From contig CABQAZ010000009.1 in assembly GCA_902462295.1 (NCBI GenBank), forward strand, positions 1-54,277: a DNA stretch of 54,277 bases, read 5' to 3'. The translations under genes and the position numbers were made by a program. How positions within the stretch are numbered: position 1 is the stretch's first letter; each line of letters opens with the position of its first letter. Positions 44,395 through 54,208 of the stretch are shown here, in pieces. Source of the DNA: an uncultured Clostridium sp. GTDB taxonomy: Bacteria; Bacillota; Clostridia; TANB77; CAG-508. A model generated the notes under the pieces. That model worked only from the letters and a program-made list of their open reading frames with translations, was not told the DNA's origin and ran no database searches.

Positions 44395-44424
44395 TTGACA
44401 AAATTAATATATTCGATGTATAAT
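44395..44424 (+). promoter_or_regulatory. Promoter of tRNA-fMet
   Basis: TTGACA (44395-44400) and TATAAT (44419-44424) are 18 bases apart, ending 17 bases before the tRNA. Confidence 0.8.
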
Positions 44425-44441
44425 AATTATTGTTAGAATAT

Positions 44442-44517
44442 CGCGGGATGGAGCAGTTGGCAGCTCGTTGGGCTCATAACCCAAAGGTCGTAGGTTCGAG
44501 TCCTACTCCCGCAACCA
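44442..44517 (+). tRNA. Initiator tRNA-fMet (CAT)
   Basis: A complete 76-base cloverleaf with encoded CCA. The anticodon CAT lies in a loop closed by three G-C pairs (GGG/CCC). The first acceptor pair is the C1-A72 mismatch. Both are hallmarks of the bacterial initiator tRNA. The T loop TTCGAGT is normal. Confidence 0.97.
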
Positions 44518-44520
44518 AAC

Positions 44521-44560
44521 AAAACTCAGTAACCATTTTGATTACTGAGTTTTTTATTTT
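44521..44560 (+). terminator. Terminator of tRNA-fMet
   Basis: AACTCAGTAA pairs over 10 bp with TTACTGAGTT, followed by a T-rich tail. It also lies at the 3' end of the convergent macroglobulin-like gene. Confidence 0.85.
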
Positions 44561-44579
44561 TCTTATAAAATCATTTAAT

Positions 44580-47500
44580 TCAATTATCAACCACTATTTG
44601 TATAGGCAACGACTTTCCTTCAACTTCTGGATTGTAATAATCATAAGCTCTAACTGAGCATCCAGTAACTTCCACTGGATAAGATGCTCTAAACTTAATA
44701 TTTAAATCCACAATTTGACTTATATCAAAATCCCTCAAATAAATATTTACAGAAATATATGATATTTCATATTTTTCAATTATTCCTTTACTTTGTAACA
44801 ACATTAAGCTATCTTCTACAACTGTAAAACCTTGAGGAATAGATATAGTTACCATTCCATTAGATATATTCTCATTGCTTTTATTTATAGCTTTTACTTT
44901 TGCCTCTAATATATCATTTACTTTTAAATTATTATTAGTCTCAACAGTTATTTCTATATCATCCTCAGATGTATTAACATTTTCATAAGGAATATAATAC
45001 TCTTCTACTACTTCATAATACAAACTACCTTTTTCTATATCAATATTTAATTTATTTTCTTTTTGTAAATTATCAAAAGTTAATTCGTAGAATTCTAATT
45101 CATTATCTTTAACTTCTATTTTTTGTTCATTAGAATTTACTTTTACAGTAATAGTTTGATTATTATTTATTTTATTTTTTATATTTTGTTCATTTATTGC
45201 TTTCAATGATAAAATTGTAGCTTGTGTTGAATACCATGTTCCCCTTGTATCTTTTTTACTAATCAAATAATTTATTAATGCCTTATTAGTATCTCTATTC
45301 TTTGAAGTTTTAGACAAAGCCATAGATGTTAATGCAACAGTTTGAATTGTTTGTCCATTGTTTCTTGAACCATAATAATCTTTAGTATTAGATGTTATGT
45401 ATGCATTATTTCCAGAAACACTAACATTATTTACTAATCTTTTTATTACATTATTTACTTCTTTATCTTTCACATTTGCTAAGCTATTTGCAATTAATGC
45501 TAAAGTATAATTATCATCAACATCATCCAATTTTCCTTTTAAATAATCTATAGATTTTGATAATTTTTGATTTTCTGGGTCACTTTCAGATAAAGCCCAT
45601 ACTATATAAGCATTTAAAGCTAAATTTTCACGTGAACTTGCTCCTACAATATATCCACCTGTTATCTTAAATGAACCATTTGAATTTTGGTTTTTATAAA
45701 GAAATTCTGTCATTTTATTAAGTACAGATTCATCTACTTTATATACCTCTTTTAAATCTGTAAGTTCCATTAAACCATAAGCTGTTAACACTGTCTCTGC
45801 AGGAGAGTTTCCATATAATGAATATCCTCCACTCTCTCCTTTTACTTCATAAGTTAAAAGCTTTTGGTATCCAGAAGATATATAATTAAGCGCCTTTGTT
45901 TTTAATTCTTCATTAACTATATTATTATCTTCTAAATATTTTAATGCTAAAATATTTGGATATAAACTTGAAGAAATTTGTTCAAAACAACCTGTTGGCA
46001 TTTTAAATATATTTTCCATTCCCTCTATATTTTGTGACATTGCATTAGCATATATCTTTACTTTTGCAGAAGCTGTATTTTCAATTATATCATCTAATAT
46101 TAGAATATCTTCTGATATATTATCGTCTAAACTACCTGTAGAAACCACCTTTTCCACTTTGTATCCCTTAGGCGATATAGTTAAATCTTTTTCAACAATA
46201 TCTGATAACGAATCATTTGTCACTTCTGCTCTAAATTTATAATTTCCATTTTTCTGTATAGTTATAGGTACATATACCATTTTTGTTGAATTTGCATCTA
46301 CTGTTACAGTTATATTGTTATTTTCGCTTAATGCAAACCAATCATCTTCCTTTATTTTTAAATTTGTAGTAAGTTGACTATTAGTGTAATTATATACAGT
46401 TACAGGTATGCTTACTTTATCTGTTTCAACAAGATTTTTTGGTAATTCAAAATCAACAAAAAACTCTTTAAATACTTTTACAGTATCTAACATTCCATAA
46501 CCAACTTTTCCATCTTTCGTATTTCCAACTGTTTGTATAGTCCATGTTGTTATATTATCACTTAATTTTAAATCTAATTTTGCACTACCATTAGTCGTTA
46601 CTAATTCTGGTATAAAACACATACTTTCTAAAAATACATTTCTAATGTTATCATCCACTACTGTTTCTGTAGTAACATTATTACTTGATGATTCATTTTT
46701 TTCCTCTTTTGATTTAGTACTTGCTATAAAATTTTCAGCAGTATCAAATATAGATGATAGTCCCTCTGAACTAGAAGTTGAATCAGTTGTTGCTCCAACA
46801 TTATAGCCCCTATCTATATCAACTGCGTTTGGTGACGATCTTGGTTTATAATAATATCCATCATCATAATCATCATAAAAATCAAAAACTTCATTTAAAG
46901 CATTAATAGTAAAATATCCTATTATTAATACCACTACAATAGTTAAAACAACTACTGTATATGAATTAATATTTTTCTTTTTAATATAATCAGATATTTG
47001 TTTCACTTTAAACTTACTAAATAAATAATTAAAGAAATATATACATACTATACTTATTGGAATAAAAAATATATTTATTTCAATGTTTTTGGTTATTATA
47101 CTACTTATAATTATAGAAATTGCCATAGCACATATATATCTACATATATATACAAATTCTTTAGATACTTTTCTTATAAACTTATCAAATTTTAACTTTT
47201 TAACCTCATTTATCTTTATTAATATTGCTAAAGCCAAAAATAATACCGCTAATATTAACAATATTATTGCTCCCGCTTTTTCAAAAGTATTAATTAAAAT
47301 CAAAAATATCGTAATAATAATACTTGATATTATTATTGAAATCGATGTTTTAGAAATTTTGTCACTTATTACTGAACACCATCCAATATATATTGCCAAA
47401 CACATAAGTACTACAAAATCAAAAATCCACCATATAGAGCTCCCATCTTCAAAAATAAAGAAAATACTCATAATAGCTAATACTGGAACAGTTACATTTG

Positions 47501-49530
47501 ATGCATGTTTTATAAATTCTCTAACTCCAAGAAATCTAATACACAAATAAATGATAGTTGTAAAAACTATAGCAATAATAGATATTATAGAAATTATAGC
47601 TGATTTCCCCTCTTCTTCAGAATTATACATTGAAGTTTCGTCTAAATTTATATCCTTATTACCTTGTTTTAACAATAAAGCCATCATGGTTTGTTCAGAT
47701 TTATCATCAACTATACATGAATACAAGGTTACTGCATCTAATTCATCAGAAAAAGATAAATCTGATAAAGCTAGCTTTATATTATCGATAGACAAATCAT
47801 TACTTTCTAAATTTAAAATAGAATTATCTAACATACTAACAAGTAAAGCACTATCAACATTATTATTATTATCATCCGTAGTATCTAAAGATATTGTTAT
47901 ATTATCTCCAGGTCTATATTCTTGTTTATCTGTACTTATATTAATATTTAATTCTTTTGTTGGTTTAATAAAAATAGTTTTCTTGTGTGAATTTGTATCA
48001 CTTTTAGGATTATTATAATAAGAAGAATATTCATTATTTTCTTTTTGAGTTACATATATATCAATTATTCCATATACATCATCTAAATTAACATTTGTTT
48101 CTGAAGAATCAGTAGTTAACATTTTTATTAATTTGTCATTTTTGAAAAAGTAAATATTTTTTGTACTTTCTAGCTCTGAAGAAACATTTATTTTTATCTC
48201 TTCTCCTTGTTGATATTTAACTTTATCTGTAGAAACTAATATTTCTTTTGTTTCAACTGATAATGACATATCCTTTTGAACACGCTCTCCATCCATATTT
48301 ACCGCATTTATCTTAAATGTTTTCTCAATATTTTTTTCATTATAATTGTAATTGCTTCTCTTAATTGCATTTATATCTATTGAAAATTTTCCAATACCAT
48401 TTTCATCTGTTGCAATTTGTTTTGTATAGTTATCAGAAGAAACCGTAACATATGTCTTTACAGGAGAACCATCTTGATTTGATGTAAATACATATACATT
48501 ATTTTTTTTTCCCTCTACCAAACTTCCATACTCAGGAAGCAATTTCACTTCAAATATATCAGTTCCTGCCACAAAATTATTTGTTTCTTCTACAAAATAA
48601 TTTGATGAATCCACTGCTTCAACTTTTACAGAATATTTTTTTGCATCCTTTATTTCATATTTTAAACTTGCATTTCCTTGCTCATCTGCCATAATAGATT
48701 GATAAATTTCATCATTTATATATATTGTATAATTTACATTTGAAACAGCTTCTCCAAAAAAATATTTTGCATTTAAATTTATTGTAGCCGTATCTCCAAC
48801 TAAGTAATTTTGCTTATCAAAATTAATTTTCACCTCATATTTTGGTGTTACATAAGGATTTACTTTAAATTCCTTAGTTGTTTCATTTGTATCAGTTTTT
48901 ACAACTATCTTATAAATTCCACTATTCACTTCACTAGCTAAAGTAAAAGTACCACTTAAAATCCCATAATCAGAAGTCTTCACATTTTCATTATAAACCT
49001 TATTGTTATTTCCATCATATATGCATACATTTACATCTTTTATTATTGGCTCATCATTTTCCTTACTTGTAAGTAAAGATCTAAAGTTTACAGTATCTCC
49101 GTGGCTTATATATTCCCTTATCTAATGTTATAGTAACATTTTCTTGTTTTCCGTCTGTTATATAAACCTTTTTTTGTATTGTATCTTTTCCTGCTTTACT
49201 AGATACTTTGGCTTCTATCAAATAATTTCCCGCTTCTATTTGTGGAATACTTAATTTAGCATTATTTTCATCATAAGAAACCTTTACATTTTTCACCTTT
49301 TTCCCGTCAGAATTTAAAAGCTTAATTTTTGTTTTTGTTTCTAAATCCACACCTTTATCTTGTGCTATAATCGAAACATACAAGTCACTGTTAGTATATG
49401 CTTTATTTGATGTACTTATTTTTATATATTGTTTGCCACAAACAATCCATTTATAAATGTTAAAGATTGCCAGTATAACTATTGCTATAAATACAACTAA
49501 TAATGCATATTTCACAATTTTTTTCTTCAT
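44580..49530 (-). pseudogene. Alpha-2-macroglobulin-like protein with an internal polytopic membrane region, frameshifted
   Basis: Reading starts at 49530 with a membrane anchor (about residues 8-26) and MG-type beta domains. After GIYKP the frame breaks at about 49101, where one extra base (C on the coding strand) changes the expected GDTVNFRS into a stop. The other frame runs 1467 or more codons to 44580. In that part about 450 residues of MG domains are followed by some eight membrane helices (about 461-690 counted from 48983), an acidic DDYDDGYYYKP linker, an A2M domain, the thioester motif GCFEQ (Cys near 997) and an alpha-helical barrel domain. Macroglobulins trap attacking proteases outside the cell. 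Restored length would be near 1650 residues. Confidence 0.88.
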
Positions 49531-49581
49531 TTGAAATCCCCTTTCTTTTATTTAATACAACTTCAATATAACATAGACGAC

Positions 49582-49606
49582 AAAAAAAAACAATATTTTA
49601 TATTGT
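49582..49606 (-). terminator. Terminator of the membrane protein gene at 49723
   Basis: ACAATAT and ATATTGT form a 7-bp stem with a 3-base loop, followed by eight to nine T on the minus strand. Confidence 0.7.
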
Positions 49607-49616
49607 CTTTCAGTTA

Positions 49617-49658
49617 TTCAAGTATTTCTATGTATTAAATTTAAATAAACTATAAACC
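49617..49658. repeat. Interspersed 42-nt repeat, copy 2
   Basis: Matches 1237-1278 at 38 of 42 positions. A weaker relative with the CTTATATTTCAA core lies near 44311-44330. Confidence 0.5.
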
Positions 49659-49722
49659 TGTAACATTTATCAAATATCTTAATTACAAGAAAATAGTTTA
49701 ACTTAAATTAATATTTATTTAA

Positions 49723-50742
49723 TTAACATACTAGAAAATAATCACTTGCATTTTTATCAAAAACATAAAGCTCTAATATATTATTATTTTCTTGTATATA
49801 TTTTTCCTTTGGAATTTCAATCCATTGATCTACAATATAATTTCCATCTGTTATTTTTATATAATACTTATTCTCATCTGGCCCATCCACATATCGATTT
49901 GTCCTATGCTGTTTATCATATATTTCACACAGAACAATGTACATATCTTCATTTAAAATTCTTTTTATTAGCTTTTTATCTTTAAATATAGCAATATTTG
50001 ATTTTCTCCCCAAAACATATAAAAATACCAACAACGATAAAATAACTATAATAGATAAAAAATCGTAATTCATTATATCCGACAAAAGACCAATTAATAG
50101 AAAACTAAAACTCGACCATAATATAATCGATGTAATAATAAAAAATAATCTTGGTTTATTTTTTAGTTTGCGCTGTTTTATGAATTTTAATTTTTCCTCA
50201 TTTGTCATTTTTCGAACACTCGAAAACTTATCTACTACTTCAGATTTTGATATCGTTTTAGACTTGTCTACTTCAGCCTCGGTTATTTCTTTGCAATATT
50301 CCATAACATAATTATATATTTGTTGTCTCCTAACATCAGAAATAGAATGTTTATTTTTTCCTTTAGGAAATATCTCTCTTAATTCTTTTGATTGGAATGT
50401 TTCCTTTTCAACTAAAAACTCATCATTTCTAAATTTTATACGAATATATTTTCCTTCACTTTTTACATCAAAATCAGAATGGTCTTGAGCATAAGGAGAA
50501 ATCATTGGTTTACAGATAACCAAATAATATATAGTATAAAAATATATTGCTGTCACTATACTAATAGCTATAATCTTAAACAACCCATTATTATGCATCT
50601 CATACTTAAATGATTCTAAATTATTAATTATATAATAAAAAATACCATAATAAAAGGCCAAAAAGAGCATTAAAATTATACATATAGAAATAAAAATTCC
50701 ATACTTTTTTCTTTTTATCAGATTCTTATAATATTTTAACAT
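49723..50742 (-). CDS. Four-helix membrane protein of unknown function
   Basis: I do not recognise this 339-residue protein. Membrane helices are at about 15-37, 55-75, 197-217 and 224-245. Between the pairs lies a soluble domain (about 80-195) with charged helices. The C-terminal 90 residues form a beta-rich domain (NRYVDGPDENKYYIKITDGNYIVDQWIEIPKEKY). The layout is seen in uncharacterised Firmicutes membrane proteins that handle small signals, but no family could be named. No clear ribosome site was fixed ahead of the start. It has its own terminator. Confidence 0.75.
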   Translation of the reverse strand: MLKYYKNLIKRKKYGIFISICIILMLFLAFYYGIFYYIINNLESFKYEMHNNGLFKIIAISIVTAIYFYTIYYLVICKPMISPYAQDHSDFDVKSEGKYIRIKFRNDEFLVEKETFQSKELREIFPKGKNKHSISDVRRQQIYNYVMEYCKEITEAEVDKSKTISKSEVVDKFSSVRKMTNEEKLKFIKQRKLKNKPRLFFIITSIILWSSFSFLLIGLLSDIMNYDFLSIIVILSLLVFLYVLGRKSNIAIFKDKKLIKRILNEDMYIVLCEIYDKQHRTNRYVDGPDENKYYIKITDGNYIVDQWIEIPKEKYIQENNNILELYVFDKNASDYFLVC

Positions 50743-50804
50743 TTTATATATTCCTCAAATACTTTCATCTTTATAATATTTTTCTATAAAAATTTTATTT
50801 AGAT

Positions 50805-50994
50805 TTAATACATTTTATCAAATAAATCTATTGCATTTCTCAATTTCGTAAATACTCTAACCTTTTTAAATACTTGAAATTTCATTGATGTTTTATCTAA
50901 TTTTACATTAAGCATATAAGAAATTAATATATTTGATAACTTCACATTATTAATTTCATTACGATTAATTTTTACTATTTCTGTTTTTCGTAAA
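50805..50994 (-). pseudogene. Possible coding remnant without start codon
   Basis: An open frame of about 60 codons reads KTEIVKINRNEINNVKLSNI onward and ends TKLRNAIDLFDKMY. It has natural-looking amino acid composition but no start codon or ribosome site, and it overlaps the end of the next gene in another frame. It may be the tail of a lost gene, or chance. Confidence 0.3.
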
Positions 50995-51588
50995 CTAATC
51001 CTTGTTTATTTCAAATTTAAAAGAATCATTAAATTCTTTGTTCTCTTCTATGAATTCTAAAAAATTATATTTTTCAAGCATTACTTCATTTCTATTTTCA
51101 TCATATATATAATTACCATCTAATCCATAACATTCTGAACGATCTTTCAAACTAATTGTTATATAAAAGCTTTCATCTACTTTATATAATAATAAAATCT
51201 CTTGAGTAGATATCTCTTGATATTTAAATTCTTTATCAAACACTTTTATCATCTTCATTGAATCATAAGACGGATATTCATTATATATAGATTCTTTAGA
51301 AAATTTCATATCAATATAAATATCATATCTAAATTTATAATTTTCTCTTATATATGTATCACTTATATAATTTGTTGAAAAATCTGTATCTGCTGATGGA
51401 TGTCCTGCAACATCCGATTTTACTAATATACTATATTCATTAACAGTAAACCTCGTTTCATTGAAAGCACCAGTAGTTGGCATCTCATTATCACTTTTAG
51501 ATTGATTTGATTTAATGAATCCTACTATAACTATAATAATCAATACTATTATTGCTAACAAAATAATTATTGCCCTTTTATTTTTCAT
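50995..51588 (-). CDS. Membrane-anchored extracellular protein of unknown function
   Basis: I do not recognise this 197-residue protein. One membrane helix (about 6-25, IIILLAIIVLIIIVIVGFI) is followed by a polar linker and an outside domain with many aromatic and acidic residues (YIDMKFSKESIYNEYPSYDSMKMI). It resembles an anchored sensor or lipoprotein-like domain, but there is no lipobox cysteine. The start has an A/G-rich GAGGGAAATTAA site upstream. It lies between two membrane-protein genes and downstream of the XRE regulator, possibly in one transcript with it. Confidence 0.7.
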   Translation of the reverse strand: MKNKRAIIILLAIIVLIIIVIVGFIKSNQSKSDNEMPTTGAFNETRFTVNEYSILVKSDVAGHPSADTDFSTNYISDTYIRENYKFRYDIYIDMKFSKESIYNEYPSYDSMKMIKVFDKEFKYQEISTQEILLLYKVDESFYITISLKDRSECYGLDGNYIYDENRNEVMLEKYNFLEFIEENKEFNDSFKFEINKD

Positions 51589-51753
51589 TTAATTTCCCTC
51601 TTTCTCGTATAATATCTGTAAGATTATACTCTCACAAAATTATCTTATCAAAAAAAAATTATAATTTCAATACTTTCCTATTATATAAAATATTTTGAAA
51701 ACAGGAGTGAAAATGTACAATGCACATCTCAACTCCTATTTTATTAGAAATAT

Positions 51754-52485
51754 TTATTTTTTCTTTCTTGTTAAAAGAAAATAAATTAAAGCTATTAAAG
51801 ACATAACAACAAATATTCCAGCTCCTATATAATAATATATACAATATGTTATGGGATCAACTAATTGATAATACACAGTATAATCTGTATTTTGTATTCT
51901 TAATTTTTCTGCACTAAGATTAGTAATCTGTGAATGTAAATTACTTGCTTCCCTTTGAAGTTGAGAATAATTTGCATACCAGTTAGAATCTCTTTGATTT
52001 AATGAATCTGCCTCTTTCTTTTTATTTTCATATTGTTCATTTAAAGCATTTTGTTCTTCCTCAATCTCTTTTAACCTATTATTAGCATTATCAACAGCCT
52101 GTTGTGATTGTTCTAATGCTTGTTGTGCTCTTTCCTGATTTGTATTTTTGGCAACATTTTGCTTAATTAATCCAATCCCACATAAAATCAAACAAATTAT
52201 TATACCAACTACAAATATTTTTATAGAAATTTGTCTATTATTTTTTTCTATAGAACTTTCTTTATATACATTTTCTGAATTAGAATTTTCAATATTATTT
52301 GTTAATTCATCTAATGATATTCCAAACAATTTTGCTATATCTATTAATCTATTCAAATCCGGTACGGTTTGATCTGACTCCCACTTTGATATTGTTTGTC
52401 TTGTTACATTAAGTTTCCCAGCTATCTCCTCTTGTGACATTCCTTTGCTCTTTCTTAATTCCATAATTTTTTCACTAAATTTCAT
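51754..52485 (-). CDS. XRE-family regulator with coiled-coil membrane tail
   Basis: 243 residues. The N-terminal Cro/C1 helix-turn-helix is textbook (MSQEEIAGKLNVTRQTISKWESDQTVPDLNRLIDIAKLFG, about 16-55). A membrane helix follows (about 86-106), then a Gln/Glu/Asn-rich coiled coil (about 112-195) and a second membrane helix (about 214-237). A DNA-binding protein tethered to the membrane this way could respond to envelope signals. This architecture occurs in other Firmicutes. GAAAGGGG precedes the start by about 7 bases. Confidence 0.9.
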   Translation of the reverse strand: MKFSEKIMELRKSKGMSQEEIAGKLNVTRQTISKWESDQTVPDLNRLIDIAKLFGISLDELTNNIENSNSENVYKESSIEKNNRQISIKIFVVGIIICLILCGIGLIKQNVAKNTNQERAQQALEQSQQAVDNANNRLKEIEEEQNALNEQYENKKKEADSLNQRDSNWYANYSQLQREASNLHSQITNLSAEKLRIQNTDYTVYYQLVDPITYCIYYYIGAGIFVVMSLIALIYFLLTRKKK

Positions 52486-52524
52486 TTATATTTTCCCCTT
52501 TCAATATATAAAAATACTATATTA

Positions 52525-52554
52525 ATTATAATATACATCACATAATATTAACAA
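52525..52554 (-). promoter_or_regulatory. Promoter of the XRE membrane regulator
   Basis: TTGTTA (52554-52549) and TATAAT (52530-52525) on the minus strand are 18 bases apart. Confidence 0.55.
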
Positions 52555-52683
52555 GCAATTTTGATTAGAAATTTGTAACTTTTTATTAACATTTTGTAAC
52601 TTTTATATTACATCCTTTATCTTGTTAAAAATCTCCATACTTTTTGGTAACATTTAATATAAACTCATAAAAAATTTGCAATA

Positions 52684-52729
52684 AATATAGGAGCTATTAG
52701 AATAAGTCTAATAACTCCTATATTTTTTT
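52684..52729. terminator. Strong hairpin with T run near the end of the orphan gene at 52782
   Basis: AATATAGGAG...TATTAGA pairs with TCTAATA...CTCCTATATT, followed by seven T on the plus strand. On the minus strand, where the adjacent gene lies, the T run is weaker (ATTTATTGC). A short plus-strand RNA ending here cannot be excluded. Confidence 0.65.
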
Positions 52730-52781
52730 GTTAAACAAAGTGTCAATACGCCACTTATCCTGCTACTTGCGATTTTTGGTT

Positions 52782-53582
52782 TTATGCTTTTTTCCAAAGA
52801 GTTTCCCAATGCGCCGTCTTACCTGCTGAAACAGAAACCTTATCCTTGCTAATACACATATTTGTTTTCCAAGGGAATCCCATATCATCATCGATACCGG
52901 CTTTCTGTACTGCATTATAAAGCAACATATCAGGATGATAGTCAACACCCAATCGACATTCTCCGTTCCAGGAAGACTCCATTTGTGCAACAATAATATC
53001 TGCAAGTTCCTTTTTAAAGATATCTATCTGCTCTTTGCTGATAGCGCTTTTTGAATTTACCATCATTGCCAAAAGTAAAGTCATTTTTTCAGCGGTACTA
53101 TCATCTCCATTATCGAATTTTGGATTGACAATTGCATTAGCCCACCAGTTGACAGCAACACATACATACTCCGGATAATCGCCATCGATGTCAGCATTCT
53201 GGTCATACTTTCCATCTCTTTTAGGTGGATCAAAGTTCAACATTTCTTTACAAATCTCACGGAATTCATTCGCAAAATCTTCATCAGAAATCGCATCAAT
53301 GATCTGGGGTACATATACAGCCTGTGCCAAAACCTGTGCTTTATGTTTGCTTAAGTATTCAGGGAGTTCTTTCGATTCTTCTGCAGAAAAAAATTTTTCT
53401 CCTCTCCGGATATCATCCAAACTTACTACTAAAAGCATTGCCAGCCCCAGAGGTACTAAACTATCATTGGCATTATCTGCCATATAATCTGTCAAAGCAT
53501 ATACCTCTTCACTTAATCCAGGACACATCTCTCTGCTTTTGGATAATTTTTCCCTCACGTTGTACATTGTTATTTCTGTCAT
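52782..53582 (-). CDS. Unknown protein, isolated G/C-richer gene
   Basis: I do not recognise this 266-residue protein. It looks soluble, acidic and largely helical, with the segments PEYVCVAVNWWANAIVNPKF and WNGECRLGVDYHPDMLLYNA as its most distinctive parts. There is no signal peptide or membrane helix. Its base composition is far richer in G/C than the neighbours, like the orphan genes at 8780, 26029 and 27850. The ATG at 53582 is chosen because GGAGG lies 7-8 bases upstream. An earlier ATG at 53621 lacks such a site. It has its own promoter. Confidence 0.75.
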   Translation of the reverse strand: MTEITMYNVREKLSKSREMCPGLSEEVYALTDYMADNANDSLVPLGLAMLLVVSLDDIRRGEKFFSAEESKELPEYLSKHKAQVLAQAVYVPQIIDAISDEDFANEFREICKEMLNFDPPKRDGKYDQNADIDGDYPEYVCVAVNWWANAIVNPKFDNGDDSTAEKMTLLLAMMVNSKSAISKEQIDIFKKELADIIVAQMESSWNGECRLGVDYHPDMLLYNAVQKAGIDDDMGFPWKTNMCISKDKVSVSAGKTAHWETLWKKA

Positions 53583-53639
53583 AAAATTTCCTCCATTCAT
53601 ATGTTTTGGATTTTGTAGCAATAAAAATTTTTCATATAT

Positions 53640-53668
53640 ATTGTAACATATCTACTTATATAATTCAA
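53640..53668 (-). promoter_or_regulatory. Promoter of the orphan gene at 52782
   Basis: TTGAAT (53668-53663) and TACAAT (53645-53640) on the minus strand are 17 bases apart. The next 195 bases up to 53863 show no feature I can name. Confidence 0.55.
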
Positions 53669-53863
53669 ACTTTTTTCTTACATAATAGTATTGACATTAA
53701 CAATAATTGAATTATGGTGCGAACAACGTAGATATTTACAACTTTTTTTCACACTTTTAACGATTGATACAAATATCAATCAATTTATATATAGATTAAC
53801 AGATTTTTTATAAAAATCAAGAAATTTCATCAAAAAGTTTTGCGAAAATTTGTTTCTTTTATA

Positions 53864-53892
53864 TTGATTTATTTTTAATTGTATGCTATACT
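53864..53892 (+). promoter_or_regulatory. Promoter of the small toxin-like gene
   Basis: TTGATT (53864-53869) and TATACT (53887-53892) are 17 bases apart. The transcript should begin near 53899 with ATAGGAAATGA. Confidence 0.65.
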
Positions 53893-53899
53893 AGTTCAC

Positions 53900-53933
53900 A
53901 TAGGAAATGATAATAAGCAGATGTGGTTTTGCC
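53900..53933. repeat. Inverted leader repeat, left arm
   Basis: ATAGGAAATGA (53900-53910) and GTGGTTTTGCC (53923-53933) recur in inverted orientation at 54165-54175 and 54141-54151. The sense and antisense transcripts therefore begin with the same sequence. Confidence 0.8.
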
Positions 53934-53967
53934 ACCAATTATACGAATCATCGTAAGAGAGGTGGTG

Positions 53968-54087
53968 ATGTTTATGGTTAAAGTAATACTATTTTTTATA
54001 ATATCATTTATGTTATCTTTAACATTAAACGTTGCCTTAACTACAGTTCTTTACAAGAACTGGGTTGATAAGCAACTACATAAATAA
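53968..54087 (+). CDS. Small hydrophobic peptide, probable type I toxin
   Basis: 39 residues, starting MFMVKVILFFIISFML. One membrane-spanning stretch (about 4-28) is followed by a charged tail (YKNWVDKQLHK). AGAGGTGG lies just before the ATG at 53968; a second ATG at 53974 is possible. Size, single helix and charged C terminus match membrane-acting toxins of type I modules such as Fst, although the sequence itself is not one I know. The gene sits between a consensus promoter and a bidirectional terminator, with a convergent antisense RNA beyond. Toxicity is inferred from arrangement only. Confidence 0.65.
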   Translation: MFMVKVILFFIISFMLSLTLNVALTTVLYKNWVDKQLHK

Positions 54088-54130
54088 AAAACTCACATCT
54101 GTCAATTTGGCGATTTAGATGTGAGTTTTT
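54087..54130. terminator. Bidirectional terminator shared by toxin mRNA and antisense RNA
   Basis: AAAAACTCACATCT (54087-54100) pairs perfectly with AGATGTGAGTTTTT (54117-54130), a 14-bp stem around a 16-base loop, with T runs on both strands. The two convergent RNAs would overlap here. Confidence 0.85.
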
Positions 54131-54173
54131 ATATCTATTCGGCAAAACCACGTTTGTGGATTTGTCATTTCCT
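54088..54173 (-). ncRNA. Probable antisense RNA (antitoxin)
   Basis: A consensus promoter at 54180-54208 should start a minus-strand RNA near 54173 that ends in the shared terminator, giving about 85 bases with no open frame. Its terminator loop is complementary to the 3' end of the toxin mRNA. Its 5' end copies the 5' end of the toxin mRNA rather than complementing it. Confidence 0.6.
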
Positions 54174-54175
54174 AT
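54141..54175. repeat. Inverted leader repeat, right arm
   Basis: Inverted copy of 53900-53933, with the same two conserved blocks separated by 13 instead of 12 bases. Confidence 0.8.
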
Positions 54176-54179
54176 ATTT

Positions 54180-54208
54180 ATTATACACAGATATTTTATA
54201 AATGTCAA
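54180..54208 (-). promoter_or_regulatory. Promoter of the antisense RNA
   Basis: Consensus TTGACA (54208-54203) and TATAAT (54185-54180) on the minus strand are exactly 17 bases apart. This is better than the toxin promoter, as expected if antitoxin is made in excess. Confidence 0.8.

Noticed and set aside
47083..48018. Two 155-codon plus-strand open frames rich in Ile, Asn and Ser
   Set aside because: They are the antisense of the membrane helices and MG domains of the macroglobulin-like gene, which has clear family motifs on the minus strand.
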